Shown here piece by piece: positions 8,168 through 16,681 of a stretch of 36,637 bases of DNA (the stretch's first letter is position 1; each line of letters begins with the position of its first letter). The DNA is taken from the NCBI RefSeq assembly GCF_027922365.1, contig NZ_BSFN01000032.1, positions 1 through 36,637 on the forward strand, given 5' to 3'. The stretch is from Pseudomonas turukhanskensis. Its GTDB lineage: Bacteria > Pseudomonadota > Gammaproteobacteria > Pseudomonadales > Pseudomonadaceae. Both the position numbers and the translations under genes were made by a program. The notes beneath the pieces are model-generated. The model saw only the letters and a list, made by a program, of their open reading frames with translations. It searched no databases and had not been told where the DNA came from.

Positions 8168-8279
8168 GCAGAAAAACAACAGTCGCCTGATAAACCGAAA
8201 GGTGCGCGAAGCACACCCTACAAAAGCCCCGCGCGTATGGCGCGAAGGAAATGCCCAGCACACACGGTACTGAAGAACA

Positions 8280-8669
8280 TCACTGATTCAACGGCGGCGC
8301 CTGCAACAGATACAACCCCGTGGTATTCAACCCAATCCGATACCGCCGAATCTCCCCCGGAATCAAATCCACCGAAATACTCGTCGTCTGACTAATCCCT
8401 GGCGAACACACCCCAGGCCCAAGCAGCCCCAAGCGCACCGAAATCGCCCCGGGCGGCAAGTTGAACGCCACCGACTGCCCCTGCCACAACCGCGCCGCCA
8501 ACTGATCCTGCAGATACAACCCGATATCACACGGGCTCCCCACCTCCAGCCGCTCGCGGGAAATGATCAACACCCCATAGCCATCCGACTGCGGCGTCGG
8601 CGCCTCGGCAAATTCGGCGTGGGCAATCACCGCCGTCAGCATCAACCCGGCAAAAAGGAAGGCACGCAT
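8280..8669 (-). CDS. Small secreted protein of unknown function
   Basis: A 129-residue protein starting MRAFLFAGLMLTAVIAHA-EF, a classical signal peptide with a likely signal peptidase I site after AHA (residue 18). The mature part is about 110 residues, rich in beta-type sequence, with two cysteines (C47 in SPCDIG and C88 in GVCSPG) that could form a disulfide in the periplasm. I do not recognise the family; DUF2846-like proteins have a similar size and layout, but this is weak. The ATG at 8669 is chosen for the signal peptide and the AGGAG about 9 bases upstream. It starts 34 bp after the TetR stop codon on the same strand, so it may be co-transcribed with the efflux repressor. Confidence 0.7.
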   Translation of the reverse strand: MRAFLFAGLMLTAVIAHAEFAEAPTPQSDGYGVLIISRERLEVGSPCDIGLYLQDQLAARLWQGQSVAFNLPPGAISVRLGLLGPGVCSPGISQTTSISVDLIPGEIRRYRIGLNTTGLYLLQAPPLNQ

Positions 8670-8703
8670 AGAGAAACACTCCTGCCAGCAATTACCACCT
8701 AGG

Positions 8704-9333
8704 TTAGTTGCAAAGCGGCCACTCGCGGGCCAGCCCCCGAAAGATCGCATCCACCATCGCCGCCGCTTCCTGCACCGGGTGGTACAAATCCGGGTCGCGC
8801 AGGTAGTCGCTGAATAAACCAATCACCAGGCCGTGCAACGTCAGCGCCGCCAGGCGCGGCGTCATGCTCGGGTGCAGGTGCCCCTGCTCGGCGGCCCGCT
8901 GAAACAGCGCCTCGCACAGGTCGATAAATTGCCGCACAAAGGCGTTGTGGCGGTCTTCGGCTTCGCGCAAGTCATCGGTGAATTCGCAGCGAAACAGCAA
9001 GATGGTCATGATCCGCCGCTTTTGCCCGTCATGAACCAGGTTCACCAACGCATCCACGCAAATATCGCGCAGGGTTTGCAGCGGCTCGCTGTGGTTATCG
9101 GCCGACAGCAGTTCGGCCATCTGCTCCGGCGGCAAGCGCACCTGGTTGAGTATTTCGTGGAACAGATGGGCTTTGTTTTCAAAGTGCCAGTACACCGCAC
9201 CACGGGTGACCTCGGCCGCTTTGGCGATCTGGTCGAGGGTGGTATGACCGACGCCTTTTTGCAGAAACAACGCTTCAGCGGCCAGCAAAATGGCGCTGCG
9301 GGTTTTCTCTGCTTCTTCTTTGGTTTTGCGCAT
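8704..9333 (-). CDS. TetR/AcrR-family repressor of the adjacent RND pump
   Basis: A 209-residue TetR regulator. Residues 1-55 form the HTH (TRSAILLAAEALFLQKG, then IAKAAEVTRGAVYWHFENK), very close to the AcrR/TtgR subgroup including the VTRGA.YWHF recognition helix. The C-terminal ligand domain keeps the AcrR-like RCEFTDD stretch. It is transcribed away from the RND adaptor and permease; a candidate operator (9411-9430) lies in the gap. By analogy with AcrR, TtgR and MexZ it should repress the pump and itself, and release DNA on binding a toxic compound. It is not clearly TtgR, EmhR or MexZ, so no symbol is given. Confidence 0.9.
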   Translation of the reverse strand: MRKTKEEAEKTRSAILLAAEALFLQKGVGHTTLDQIAKAAEVTRGAVYWHFENKAHLFHEILNQVRLPPEQMAELLSADNHSEPLQTLRDICVDALVNLVHDGQKRRIMTILLFRCEFTDDLREAEDRHNAFVRQFIDLCEALFQRAAEQGHLHPSMTPRLAALTLHGLVIGLFSDYLRDPDLYHPVQEAAAMVDAIFRGLAREWPLCN

Positions 9334-9410
9334 GGCGGTTGGGCTAATTCTGTCTAGGCTCTGTTCAGTTAGAGCGGGACGGTAGGGCAGTGTAATGCCT
9401 GTTGGGGCTT

Positions 9411-9430
9411 TACAAACAACCTTGTATGTA
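9411..9430. promoter_or_regulatory. TtgR/AcrR-like operator dyad
   Basis: TACAAACA-ACCT-TGTATGTA is an inverted repeat with 7 of 8 positions symmetric. It resembles the P. putida TtgR operator (TTACAAACAACCATGAATGTAA) and the E. coli AcrR operator (TACATACA...TGTATGTA) as I recall them. It sits 58 bp before the adaptor start at 9489 and 77 bp from the tetR start at 9333, so one repressor could shut both promoters. Confidence 0.75.
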
Positions 9431-9488
9431 TCGGCCGGCTTTGGGTCACCTTCAACTCGCGATGCGCCTGGTCATGGAGACCGTTGTT

Positions 9489-10652
9489 ATGCCGTATGCC
9501 TTGTCTTCGTTTGTCTTGCTAACCATGAGCCTGTTCAGCGCTGTCGGCTTTGCCGCCGAGCCTGCCGCGGCACCGGCGCCGCCACCGCCTGATGTGACGG
9601 TGGAAGTGGCCAAGGCCGAGACCTTTCCGCTGGTGCTGGAATATTCCGGGCGTACCGCCGGTTACCGCGAAGTACAGGTGCGCGCGCAGGTCAGCGGCAT
9701 CTTGCAGCAACGTACTTACGATGAAGGCAGCAAGGTAAAGGCCGGGCAGGTGTTGTTTCGCATCGATCCGCGCCCTTACCAGGCGGCGTTGATGCGCGCC
9801 AATGGCGCCCTGGCGCAAGCCCAGGCGCGCTATCGCCAGACCGACCGAGACCTCAAGCGTATTCGCGAGCTGCAGAAAAAAGGCTTTGCCAGTGAGAGCG
9901 AACTGGATAACGCCATCTCTAACTTCGAGCAGGCCAAAGCCAACGTCGAAGCCGCCAAGGCCGATGTGGAAACCAGTCAGATCAACCTCGATTACACCAC
10001 CGTGGTTGCGCCCATTTCCGGCATCACCAGCAAACAGACGGTGTCCGAAGGCAGCCTGGTGGTGGCCTCCGATGCCAACGCCAGCCTGCTGACCCAGCTC
10101 ACCCAACTCGACCCGCTGTACGTCAACTTCGCCTACCCCGACACCGAAGCCGAACGGCTGCGCGAAGGGGTGCAGACCGGCAAGTTGTCGTTGCCTGCCG
10201 ACGGCAAGTTGTTCGCGCAACTCAAGTTCGGCGACGGCAGTACGTACCCGCTGGAAGGCCGTGTGGACTTCACCGACAGCTTTGTCAGCAGCGGCACCGG
10301 CACCGTCAGTGCCCGCGCCGTGGTGCCCAACCCCGACCAGAAACTGCTACCGGGGCAGTTTATGCGGGTGGTGATCAAGGGGCTGACCCGCCCGAACGCC
10401 GTCACGGTGCCCGAGCGCGCCCTGTTGCAAGGGCCCAAGGGCACCTTTGTGTATGTGGTGGATGAGCAGGGCGTGGCCCATGCCCGTCAGGTGGCAACCG
10501 GGCCGACGTCGGAGGGGCGTTGGGTGATCGAGTCCGGCGTCAGTGTCGGCGACAAGGTGATTATCGAGGGCATGATCAAGGTCCGCCCGGAGTCACCGGT
10601 CAAGGCTACTGAGGCGCCCTCTGCTGCCGAACAACCTGCGAAAAAATCCTAA
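9489..10652 (+). CDS. RND efflux periplasmic adaptor (membrane fusion protein)
   Basis: A 387-residue HlyD/AcrA-type adaptor. The start ATG 9489 gives a signal peptide (MPYALSSFVLLTMSLFSAVG, cleavage near AFA/AEP) and has GGAGA 8 bases upstream; longer frames from 9402 or 9462 would include the operator. Order of parts: proline-rich linker, beta-barrel/lipoyl segment (EVQVRAQVSGILQQRTYDEG), alpha-helical hairpin at about 100-160, second lipoyl half (TTVVAPISGITSKQTVSEG), then beta-barrel and membrane-proximal domains. No lipobox cysteine is seen, so it is probably not lipid-anchored. It links the permease 11 bp downstream to an outer-membrane channel. Confidence 0.93.
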   Translation: MPYALSSFVLLTMSLFSAVGFAAEPAAAPAPPPPDVTVEVAKAETFPLVLEYSGRTAGYREVQVRAQVSGILQQRTYDEGSKVKAGQVLFRIDPRPYQAALMRANGALAQAQARYRQTDRDLKRIRELQKKGFASESELDNAISNFEQAKANVEAAKADVETSQINLDYTTVVAPISGITSKQTVSEGSLVVASDANASLLTQLTQLDPLYVNFAYPDTEAERLREGVQTGKLSLPADGKLFAQLKFGDGSTYPLEGRVDFTDSFVSSGTGTVSARAVVPNPDQKLLPGQFMRVVIKGLTRPNAVTVPERALLQGPKGTFVYVVDEQGVAHARQVATGPTSEGRWVIESGVSVGDKVIIEGMIKVRPESPVKATEAPSAAEQPAKKS

Positions 10653-10663
10653 GGAGCGTTGCC

Positions 10664-13600
10664 GTGATTTCTCGCTTCTTTATCGACAGGCCTATTTTCG
10701 CCACGGTAATTTCCGTGGTCATCGTGCTCGCCGGGCTGGCGGCCATGCGCTCGCTGCCCATTTCCCAATACCCGGAAATTTTGCCCCCACAGGTGTCGGT
10801 TACCGCCAGTTATCCCGGCGCCAGTTCCCAGGTAATTGCCGAAACCGTTGCCGCGCCGCTGGAGCAGGAAATCAACGGCGTGGAGAACATGATTTACCAG
10901 CTGTCCAACTCCGACAGCAGCGGCGCCATGAGCCTGACCGTGTATTTCCAGGTGGGCACCGATCCCGACCAGGCCACCATCAACGTTAATAACAAGGTGC
11001 AGGCAGCGTTAGCCAAGCTGCCGGAAGAGGTGCGCCGGCAGGGTGTGAAGGTGGAGAAGAAATCCTCCGATATCCTGCAGGTCATCACCCTGTATTCCCC
11101 CGACGGTTCGCGGGACCCGATCTTTATCAGCAACTACGCGCTGATCAACGTGATCGACGAACTCAAACGCTTGAAGGGCGTGGGCGACGCCAGCCAGTTT
11201 GGTTCCAAGGACTACTCCATGCGCATCTGGCTGCGGCCGGACAAGCTGGCGCAGTACAACCTCACGCCCACCGATGTGGTTAACGCCATTCAGGAGCAGA
11301 ACTCGCAATTCGCCGCCGGTAGCTTTGGCCGCCAGCCGCTGACCCAGGAGCAGGACTTCACCTATACGGTGACCACCCAGGGTCGGTTTGCTGATCCCAA
11401 AGAGTTTGAAAACATCATTCTGCGCACCGACGCCACGGGCGCCAGCCTGTTGCTCAAGGATGTCGCACGGGTGGAGTTGGGGGCCCAGGACTACTCGCTG
11501 ATGACCAGTCTCAATGGTCAGCAGAACGCCGCGTTCGGTATTTACCTGCAACCTGGCGCTAACGCGTTGGATACCTCAGCGGCGGTCAGCCAGACCATGG
11601 AGCGCCTGGCCAAGCGCTTCCCCTCGGGCATCACCTACAAGATTCCCTACGACACCACCAAATTCGTGAAGGTCTCCATCGAGGAGGTGATTCACACCTT
11701 CTTCGAGGCCTTGGTGCTGGTGGTGCTGGTGGTATTTATCTTCCTGCAGAACTGGCGCGCCACGCTGATTCCGGTGCTGGCCATTCCAGTGTCGCTGATC
11801 GGCACCTTTGCCGGCATGTATATGCTCGGTTTCTCCATCAACCTGCTGACGCTGTTCGGCCTGGTGCTGGCCATTGGCATCGTGGTGGATGACGCCATTG
11901 TGGTGCTGGAAAACGTCGAGCGGGTAATGCGCACGGAAAAACTGCCACCGCGCGAGGCGGCCATCAAGGCCATGGAGGAAGTGACGGGGCCGATCATCGC
12001 CATCGTGCTGGTGCTGTGTGCGGTGTTTATTCCGGTGGGCTTTCTCGGCGGCCTGGCCGGGCAGATGTATCAACAGTTCGCCATCACCATTGCCGTGTCG
12101 GTGGCGGTGTCTGGGGTCGTGGCCCTGACGTTGTCGCCGGCGCTCTGTGCCTTGCTGCTCAAACCCGAACACCATGAGCCGGCGGCGCCGTTCCGCTGGT
12201 TTAACCGCTTCTTTGAAAAGGCTACCAACGGCTATAGCGCGGGTGTGGTTTTTTTCCTCAAGCGCTCGTTTATCGGCCTGCTGCTGTTCGGCGGCATGAT
12301 CGCCCTGATGGTGGTGTTGTTCGGCCGCGTACCGGGCTCACTGGTACCGGACGAAGACCAGGGGTATGTCATCAATGCCTATTTCCTGCCGCCCGCCGCC
12401 TCGCTGACGCGCACTGAGAAAGTCACCAGCGAAGTCACCCAGGAGCTGATGAAACACCCGGCGGTGCAGGACGTGGTGACCTTCGCCGGGTTTGACGTGC
12501 TGACCTTCGGCACTCGCAGCAACGCCGGGGTGTCGTTTGTACCGCTGAAAGACTGGAGCGAGCGCACCACCAAGGAACTGGATGCGCGCAATCTGCCCGG
12601 CGCCTTTATGGGCATGGGGGCCAAGCAGAAAGACGCCATGGTCATGACCTTCAACCCGCCACCCATTACCGGCATGAGCACCACGGGCGGCTTTGAGGCG
12701 TATATCCAGGACCGCAGCGGCGGCAGCAGCGAAAAGCTTGAGGAAATGGTCCACAAGTTTCTCGCGGCAGCCGCCAAACGGCCTGAGCTGGCGGGGGTCA
12801 ACACCACGTTCAACGCTGAAGTGCCGCAGTACTACATCGACCTCGACCGTACCAAGGCGCGGGCCCTGGGCGTGGCGGTGAACGATGTGTTCACCGCCAT
12901 GCAGACCACCTTCGGCAGCTATTACGTCAACGACTTCACCCTGTACGGGCGCACCTGGCAGGTGAGCCTGCAGGCCGAATCGGAGTTTCGCCGAAAGCCT
13001 GAAGACCTCAGCCAGGTGTATGTGCGTTCGGCCAGTGGCGAGTTGATTCCGCTGTCGTCGCTGGTCAGCGTGCGGCGCATTCTTGGCCCGGACAGTTATG
13101 CGCGGTTTAACGTCTACCCGGCGGCGAAAATGCTTGGCGGGCCGGCGCCGGGCTATAGCTCGGGGCAGGCGTTGCAGGCGATGCAGGAGGTGGCAGACCA
13201 AACCCTGGGTGGCGACTACAGCCTGGGCTGGATCGGCCAGGCGTACCAGGAGCTGGCCTCCCAGGGCTCGGGCAGTACCGCCTTTATCTTCGGCCTGGTG
13301 ATGGTGTTTCTGATTCTTGCCGCGCAGTACGAGCGCTGGACCTTGCCCGTGGCGGTGGTGACCGCCGTGCCGTTCGCGGTATTTGGCGCGATTCTGGCGG
13401 TGTGGCTGCGCGGTATTCAGAACGATGTGTACTTCCAGGTGGGCCTGGTGACGCTGATTGGCCTGGCGGCGAAAAACGCCATTCTGATCGTGGAGTTCGC
13501 CGTGCTCTGTCGCCAGGAAGGCATGAGCATTTACGACTCGGCGTTGGAAGCGGCCAAGCTGCGTTTTCGCCCCATCGTGATGACGTCCCTGGCTTTTATC

Positions 13601-13783
13601 CTCGGCTGCGTGCCGTTGGCCATTAGCACGGGCGCGGGTTCAGCCAGCCGTCATTCGATTGGTACCGGGGTAATCGGCGGCATGCTGGCGGCGACCTTGT
13701 TGGCCACCTTTATGATTCCGATGTTCTACCTGCTGGTGGAAAGCGCGGCCGCGAAGCTGAGTAAGAACAAGCCAAAGGCGTAG
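10664..13783 (+). CDS. RND multidrug efflux permease (HAE1 family)
   Basis: A 1039-residue inner-membrane proton-driven exporter, usual length for AcrB/MexB/MexF relatives. It starts at GTG 10664 (MISRFFIDRPIFATVISV) with AAGGAG 7 bases upstream. The proton-relay pair D409-D410 in GIVVDDAIVVLENVERVM corresponds to D407/D408 of AcrB, and K937 in LIGLAAKNAILIVEFA to K940. Two large periplasmic loops follow the first and seventh helices. Closest well-known types are MexF/MexD-like but not decisively, so substrate is unknown. No outer-membrane factor gene follows; it must share a channel encoded elsewhere. Its TAG stop lies within a GTAGGGCGAATA repeat. Confidence 0.95.
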   Translation: MISRFFIDRPIFATVISVVIVLAGLAAMRSLPISQYPEILPPQVSVTASYPGASSQVIAETVAAPLEQEINGVENMIYQLSNSDSSGAMSLTVYFQVGTDPDQATINVNNKVQAALAKLPEEVRRQGVKVEKKSSDILQVITLYSPDGSRDPIFISNYALINVIDELKRLKGVGDASQFGSKDYSMRIWLRPDKLAQYNLTPTDVVNAIQEQNSQFAAGSFGRQPLTQEQDFTYTVTTQGRFADPKEFENIILRTDATGASLLLKDVARVELGAQDYSLMTSLNGQQNAAFGIYLQPGANALDTSAAVSQTMERLAKRFPSGITYKIPYDTTKFVKVSIEEVIHTFFEALVLVVLVVFIFLQNWRATLIPVLAIPVSLIGTFAGMYMLGFSINLLTLFGLVLAIGIVVDDAIVVLENVERVMRTEKLPPREAAIKAMEEVTGPIIAIVLVLCAVFIPVGFLGGLAGQMYQQFAITIAVSVAVSGVVALTLSPALCALLLKPEHHEPAAPFRWFNRFFEKATNGYSAGVVFFLKRSFIGLLLFGGMIALMVVLFGRVPGSLVPDEDQGYVINAYFLPPAASLTRTEKVTSEVTQELMKHPAVQDVVTFAGFDVLTFGTRSNAGVSFVPLKDWSERTTKELDARNLPGAFMGMGAKQKDAMVMTFNPPPITGMSTTGGFEAYIQDRSGGSSEKLEEMVHKFLAAAAKRPELAGVNTTFNAEVPQYYIDLDRTKARALGVAVNDVFTAMQTTFGSYYVNDFTLYGRTWQVSLQAESEFRRKPEDLSQVYVRSASGELIPLSSLVSVRRILGPDSYARFNVYPAAKMLGGPAPGYSSGQALQAMQEVADQTLGGDYSLGWIGQAYQELASQGSGSTAFIFGLVMVFLILAAQYERWTLPVAVVTAVPFAVFGAILAVWLRGIQNDVYFQVGLVTLIGLAAKNAILIVEFAVLCRQEGMSIYDSALEAAKLRFRPIVMTSLAFILGCVPLAISTGAGSASRHSIGTGVIGGMLAATLLATFMIPMFYLLVESAAAKLSKNKPKA

Positions 13784-13862
13784 GGCGAATATCCGCATCG
13801 CGGGTTTCCGCAGATTCGCGGTGCACATCGGCGGATATCGTCTACGACGATATTCGCCCTAC
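13780..13862. repeat. GTAGGGCGAATA inverted-repeat element, copy 2
   Basis: An 83-bp element bounded by GTAGGGCGAATA and TATTCGCCCTAC. Its second to fourth bases (TAG, 13781-13783) are the stop codon of the RND permease, so the element is fused to the end of the gene. Confidence 0.8.
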
Positions 13863-13950
13863 AGGATGTGATTGATCGATGGGCGAAGATCGTTAGCCTG
13901 CTATTGGTGTACCATCATCGGCCGCGTTTTCTGCCGTTGTCGGATTGTTC

Positions 13951-15138
13951 ATGAATTTACGTATTTTGCTGATTCTCGGTGCCCTGAGCGCCTTCGGCCC
14001 GCTGGCCATCGACTTCTACCTGCCCAGCTTTCCGACCCTGGCCCATGCCTTCGGCACGGACGTCGAACATATCCAGCTCACCCTGGCTGCCTACTTCAGT
14101 GGCCTGGCGATCGGCCAACTGGTGTACGGCCCGCTCACCGACCGCTTCGGCCGGCGCAAGCCGCTGCTGGTGGGCGTGGTGCTGTTTACCCTGGCCTCAT
14201 TTGCCTGCGCCATGGCACCCAACCTTGAATGGCTGATCGGCGCGCGTTTTGTGCAGGCCTTGGGCGGCTGCGCCGGCATGGTGATCTCCCGCGCGGTGAT
14301 TCGCGATCTCTGCGACCCCCTGGCCTCGGCCAAGGCCTTCTCGCAACTGATGCTGGTGATGGGCGTGGCGCCGATCCTCGCGCCGTTTGGCGGCGGCGTG
14401 CTGCTCAATGTGTTTGGCTGGCAATCGATCTTCTACTGCCTCACCGGTTTTAGCGTGCTGTGCCTGTTAGGTGTGGCGCTGTGGTTGCCGGAAACCATTC
14501 CCGCCGGCCCAAGGCCGCCGCTGCGCGGCGCGTTTGCTCAGTACTGGCGCTTGCTCGGTGACGGCCAGTTCATGGGCCATGCCCTGACCGGTGGCGTGGC
14601 CATGGCCGGCATGTTTGCCTATATCGCCGGCTCGCCGTTTGTATTTATCGAACTGTACGGCGTACCGCCCGAGCACTACGGCTGGCTGTTTGGCGGTAAT
14701 GCGGCGGGCTTTATCCTGACCGCTCAGGTCAACGCCCGGCTGCTGCGCCACCACGGGCCGGGTTACTGGCTGGTGCGGATCATCTGGCTGTATTTGTTAT
14801 TCGGCCTGATTCTGCTGGCGGTCACTGCGTTCAAGCCGGCACAGCTGCTGTTCTTGATGCTGCCGCTGTTCTGCTTTATTGCGACTCTGGGTTGCATCAT
14901 TCCCAACGCGTCGGCCTGCGCCATGGCCGGGCAGGGCAGCCATGCCGGCAGTGCGTCGGCGTTGCTCGGTTGCCTGCAATTTTCGGTCGCCGCCGGCGCG
15001 GCCAGCCTGGTGGGTATCCTGCACGACGGCACGGCCATGCCCATGGCGCTGGTGATCAGTGGCTGCGGTGTGATTGCGGTGGTCCTGGCGCAACTGACGT
15101 CGCGCAGCGCCAAGAGCGTGCCTTTCGGCGTGCTCTAA
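13951..15138 (+). CDS. MFS multidrug exporter, Bcr/CflA family
   Basis: A 395-residue major facilitator with about 12 membrane segments. The N-terminus LRILLILGALSAFGPLAIDF and YLPSFPTLAHAFG match the Bcr/CflA/CmlA branch (drug:H+ antiporter 1), and motif A is seen as GPLTDRFGRRKPLL between helices 2 and 3. The motif-C-like stretch LVMGVAPILAPFGGGVLL lies in helix 5. ATG 13951 is chosen; a TTG two codons upstream is possible, and no strong ribosome-binding site is visible. It likely exports a drug-like compound across the inner membrane (bicyclomycin, chloramphenicol and others in characterised relatives); the actual substrate is unknown. Confidence 0.9.
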   Translation: MNLRILLILGALSAFGPLAIDFYLPSFPTLAHAFGTDVEHIQLTLAAYFSGLAIGQLVYGPLTDRFGRRKPLLVGVVLFTLASFACAMAPNLEWLIGARFVQALGGCAGMVISRAVIRDLCDPLASAKAFSQLMLVMGVAPILAPFGGGVLLNVFGWQSIFYCLTGFSVLCLLGVALWLPETIPAGPRPPLRGAFAQYWRLLGDGQFMGHALTGGVAMAGMFAYIAGSPFVFIELYGVPPEHYGWLFGGNAAGFILTAQVNARLLRHHGPGYWLVRIIWLYLLFGLILLAVTAFKPAQLLFLMLPLFCFIATLGCIIPNASACAMAGQGSHAGSASALLGCLQFSVAAGAASLVGILHDGTAMPMALVISGCGVIAVVLAQLTSRSAKSVPFGVL

Positions 15139-15153
15139 CCTTTACTGCCGGTA

Positions 15154-15333
15154 TCAGCCGGCGGCGCGTTGTTGGGTATGCGGGAGGTGGTGCGGGGCGT
15201 TCAAGCGGGCTTGCAGCGTACTCACGAATTCGCGGGCTTGCGCTTCAGTGCGAAAACTCACGGCATGTTGGTCCAGGCGAACTTGCCAAAGCGGGCCTTG
15301 CGGCGTGGAAAGCGTACGAACGAGAATTTTCAT
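15154..15333 (-). CDS. 59-residue conserved-looking small protein
   Basis: MKILVRTLSTPQGPLWQVRL followed by a short helix (EAQAREFVSTLQARL). The ATG at 15333 has an excellent ribosome-binding site (AGGAGG, 5 bases upstream) and the codon use resembles the neighbours, so translation is likely. No signal peptide, membrane segment or known motif; the pattern of two or three beta strands plus a helix could form a small soluble domain. I do not recognise the family. It converges with the Bcr/CflA gene, whose stop is 15 bp away. Confidence 0.6.
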   Translation of the reverse strand: MKILVRTLSTPQGPLWQVRLDQHAVSFRTEAQAREFVSTLQARLNAPHHLPHTQQRAAG

Positions 15334-15440
15334 GCCTGCCTCCTGCTGGTGGGAAAAGTCGAGGAAGTTGCAGTCTAGCCGCCGCTGGTGAAATTTCTCT
15401 GTCCCATTTTCTTCACGCGACACACGGTCACTAGCCGAAT

Positions 15441-15525
15441 GTAGGGCGAATATCCGCCTCGCGGATATCCGCCAATTCTCGATTTGTGTACCGGCGGATG
15501 TCGCCTGTGGCGACATTCGCCCTAC
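15441..15525. repeat. GTAGGGCGAATA inverted-repeat element, copy 3
   Basis: An 85-bp element bounded by GTAGGGCGAATA and ATTCGCCCTAC, placed 4 bp beyond the stop of the downstream-reading alcohol dehydrogenase gene. It separates that gene from the 59-residue small protein, both on the minus strand. Confidence 0.8.
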
Positions 15526-15528
15526 GGG

Positions 15529-16542
15529 TCAGAAGCTTTCCAGAACAATCTTGCCCTTGGCCTTGCCGCTCTCCAGCAGCGCATGGGCGCGGCGCAAGTT
15601 GGCGGCATTGATACTGCCAAAGTGCTCGCCCACCGTGGTGTGCAAGGTGCCGGCATCAATCAGCTCGGCCACCTGGTTGAGCAGACGATGCTGCTCGATC
15701 ATGTCGGCCGTTTCGAACAGCGAACGGGTGTACATAAACTCCCAATGCAGCGACAGACTCTTGCGCTTGAGCTTGGTCACGTCGAGGCTTTTCGGGTCGT
15801 CGATCAGGGCCAGCTTGCCCTGTGGCTGCAAGGCTTCAACCAGTTGGTCGAGGTGCTGTTCGGTATTGGTCAGGCTGGCGACGTGGGTGACCTGGCCGAC
15901 GCCAATGCGCTTGAGCTCTTCGGCCAGCGGCTTGCTGTGGTCGATCACATGGTGAGCACCCAACTGGCGTACCCAGTCCTGGGTTTCGGCGCGCGACGCT
16001 GTGCCGATCACCGTCAGGTCAGTCAACTGGCGCGCAAGCTGCACCAGGATCGAGCCCACGCCACCGGCCGCGCCAACAATCAGCAGGCTGTCCTTCTTAC
16101 CACTTGTGCCTTGTGGCACCTGCAAGCGCTCGAACAGCAATTCCCAGGCGGTAATGGCGGTCAACGGCAGGGCGGCGCTCTGGGTGAAGCTGAGGTTTTT
16201 CGGCATATGGCCAACGATGCGTTCGTCCACCACGTGCAGCTCGCTATTGGCCCCGGCGCGGTTCAGGGCACCGGCGTAGAACACTTTGTCACCGACCTTG
16301 AACAGGCTCACTTCGCTGCCGACGGCCTTGACCACACCGGCCACATCCCAGCCCAGCACCTTGGCTTCGCCGTTTTCCGGCGCCACGTTCCTGCGGATTT
16401 TAGTGTCCACCGGGTTTACCGAAATGGCCCGCACTTCCACCAGCAGGTCGCGGGCCAGCGGGGTAGGGGCGGGTAGTTCGATATCTTGCAGAGACGCCTC
16501 GTCATCGATAGCGAGGGGTTGGTAGTAGGCAATGGCTTTCAT
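15529..16542 (-). CDS. Zinc-type alcohol dehydrogenase / quinone reductase-like protein
   Basis: A 337-residue MDR-superfamily NAD(P)H-dependent oxidoreductase. An N-terminal GroES-like domain (from MKAIAYYQPLAIDDEASLQD) is followed by a Rossmann domain with the nucleotide loop GAAGGVGSILVQLARQL. The catalytic-zinc Cys/His pattern is not evident, so it behaves more like the zeta-crystallin/quinone reductase branch despite the usual name 'zinc-binding alcohol dehydrogenase family'. ATG 16542 has GGAG 8 bases upstream; an upstream extension to 16593 lacks signals. It diverges from the LysR gene at 16682 with a 139-bp gap, which suggests control by it. Confidence 0.88.
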   Translation of the reverse strand: MKAIAYYQPLAIDDEASLQDIELPAPTPLARDLLVEVRAISVNPVDTKIRRNVAPENGEAKVLGWDVAGVVKAVGSEVSLFKVGDKVFYAGALNRAGANSELHVVDERIVGHMPKNLSFTQSAALPLTAITAWELLFERLQVPQGTSGKKDSLLIVGAAGGVGSILVQLARQLTDLTVIGTASRAETQDWVRQLGAHHVIDHSKPLAEELKRIGVGQVTHVASLTNTEQHLDQLVEALQPQGKLALIDDPKSLDVTKLKRKSLSLHWEFMYTRSLFETADMIEQHRLLNQVAELIDAGTLHTTVGEHFGSINAANLRRAHALLESGKAKGKIVLESF

Positions 16543-16681
16543 GGTATGGGCTCCAAAATTCCGAAATAAAGAGAGGCAACGGCTGGCCTGCATGGTCGGC
16601 TATTTCGCTGGTGGGAAAAACAGCGTAAAAACTGAGGCTCTTTCAACGCCTTGTTGATAATCGCCTGCCGAGGAGCTGACC

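Noticed and set aside
7842..8261. Open frames within the large inverted repeat
   Set aside because: Frames such as 'FAPYARVSF' and 'FGIPTTDKRNS' are translations of dispersed repeats, with no ribosome-binding site.
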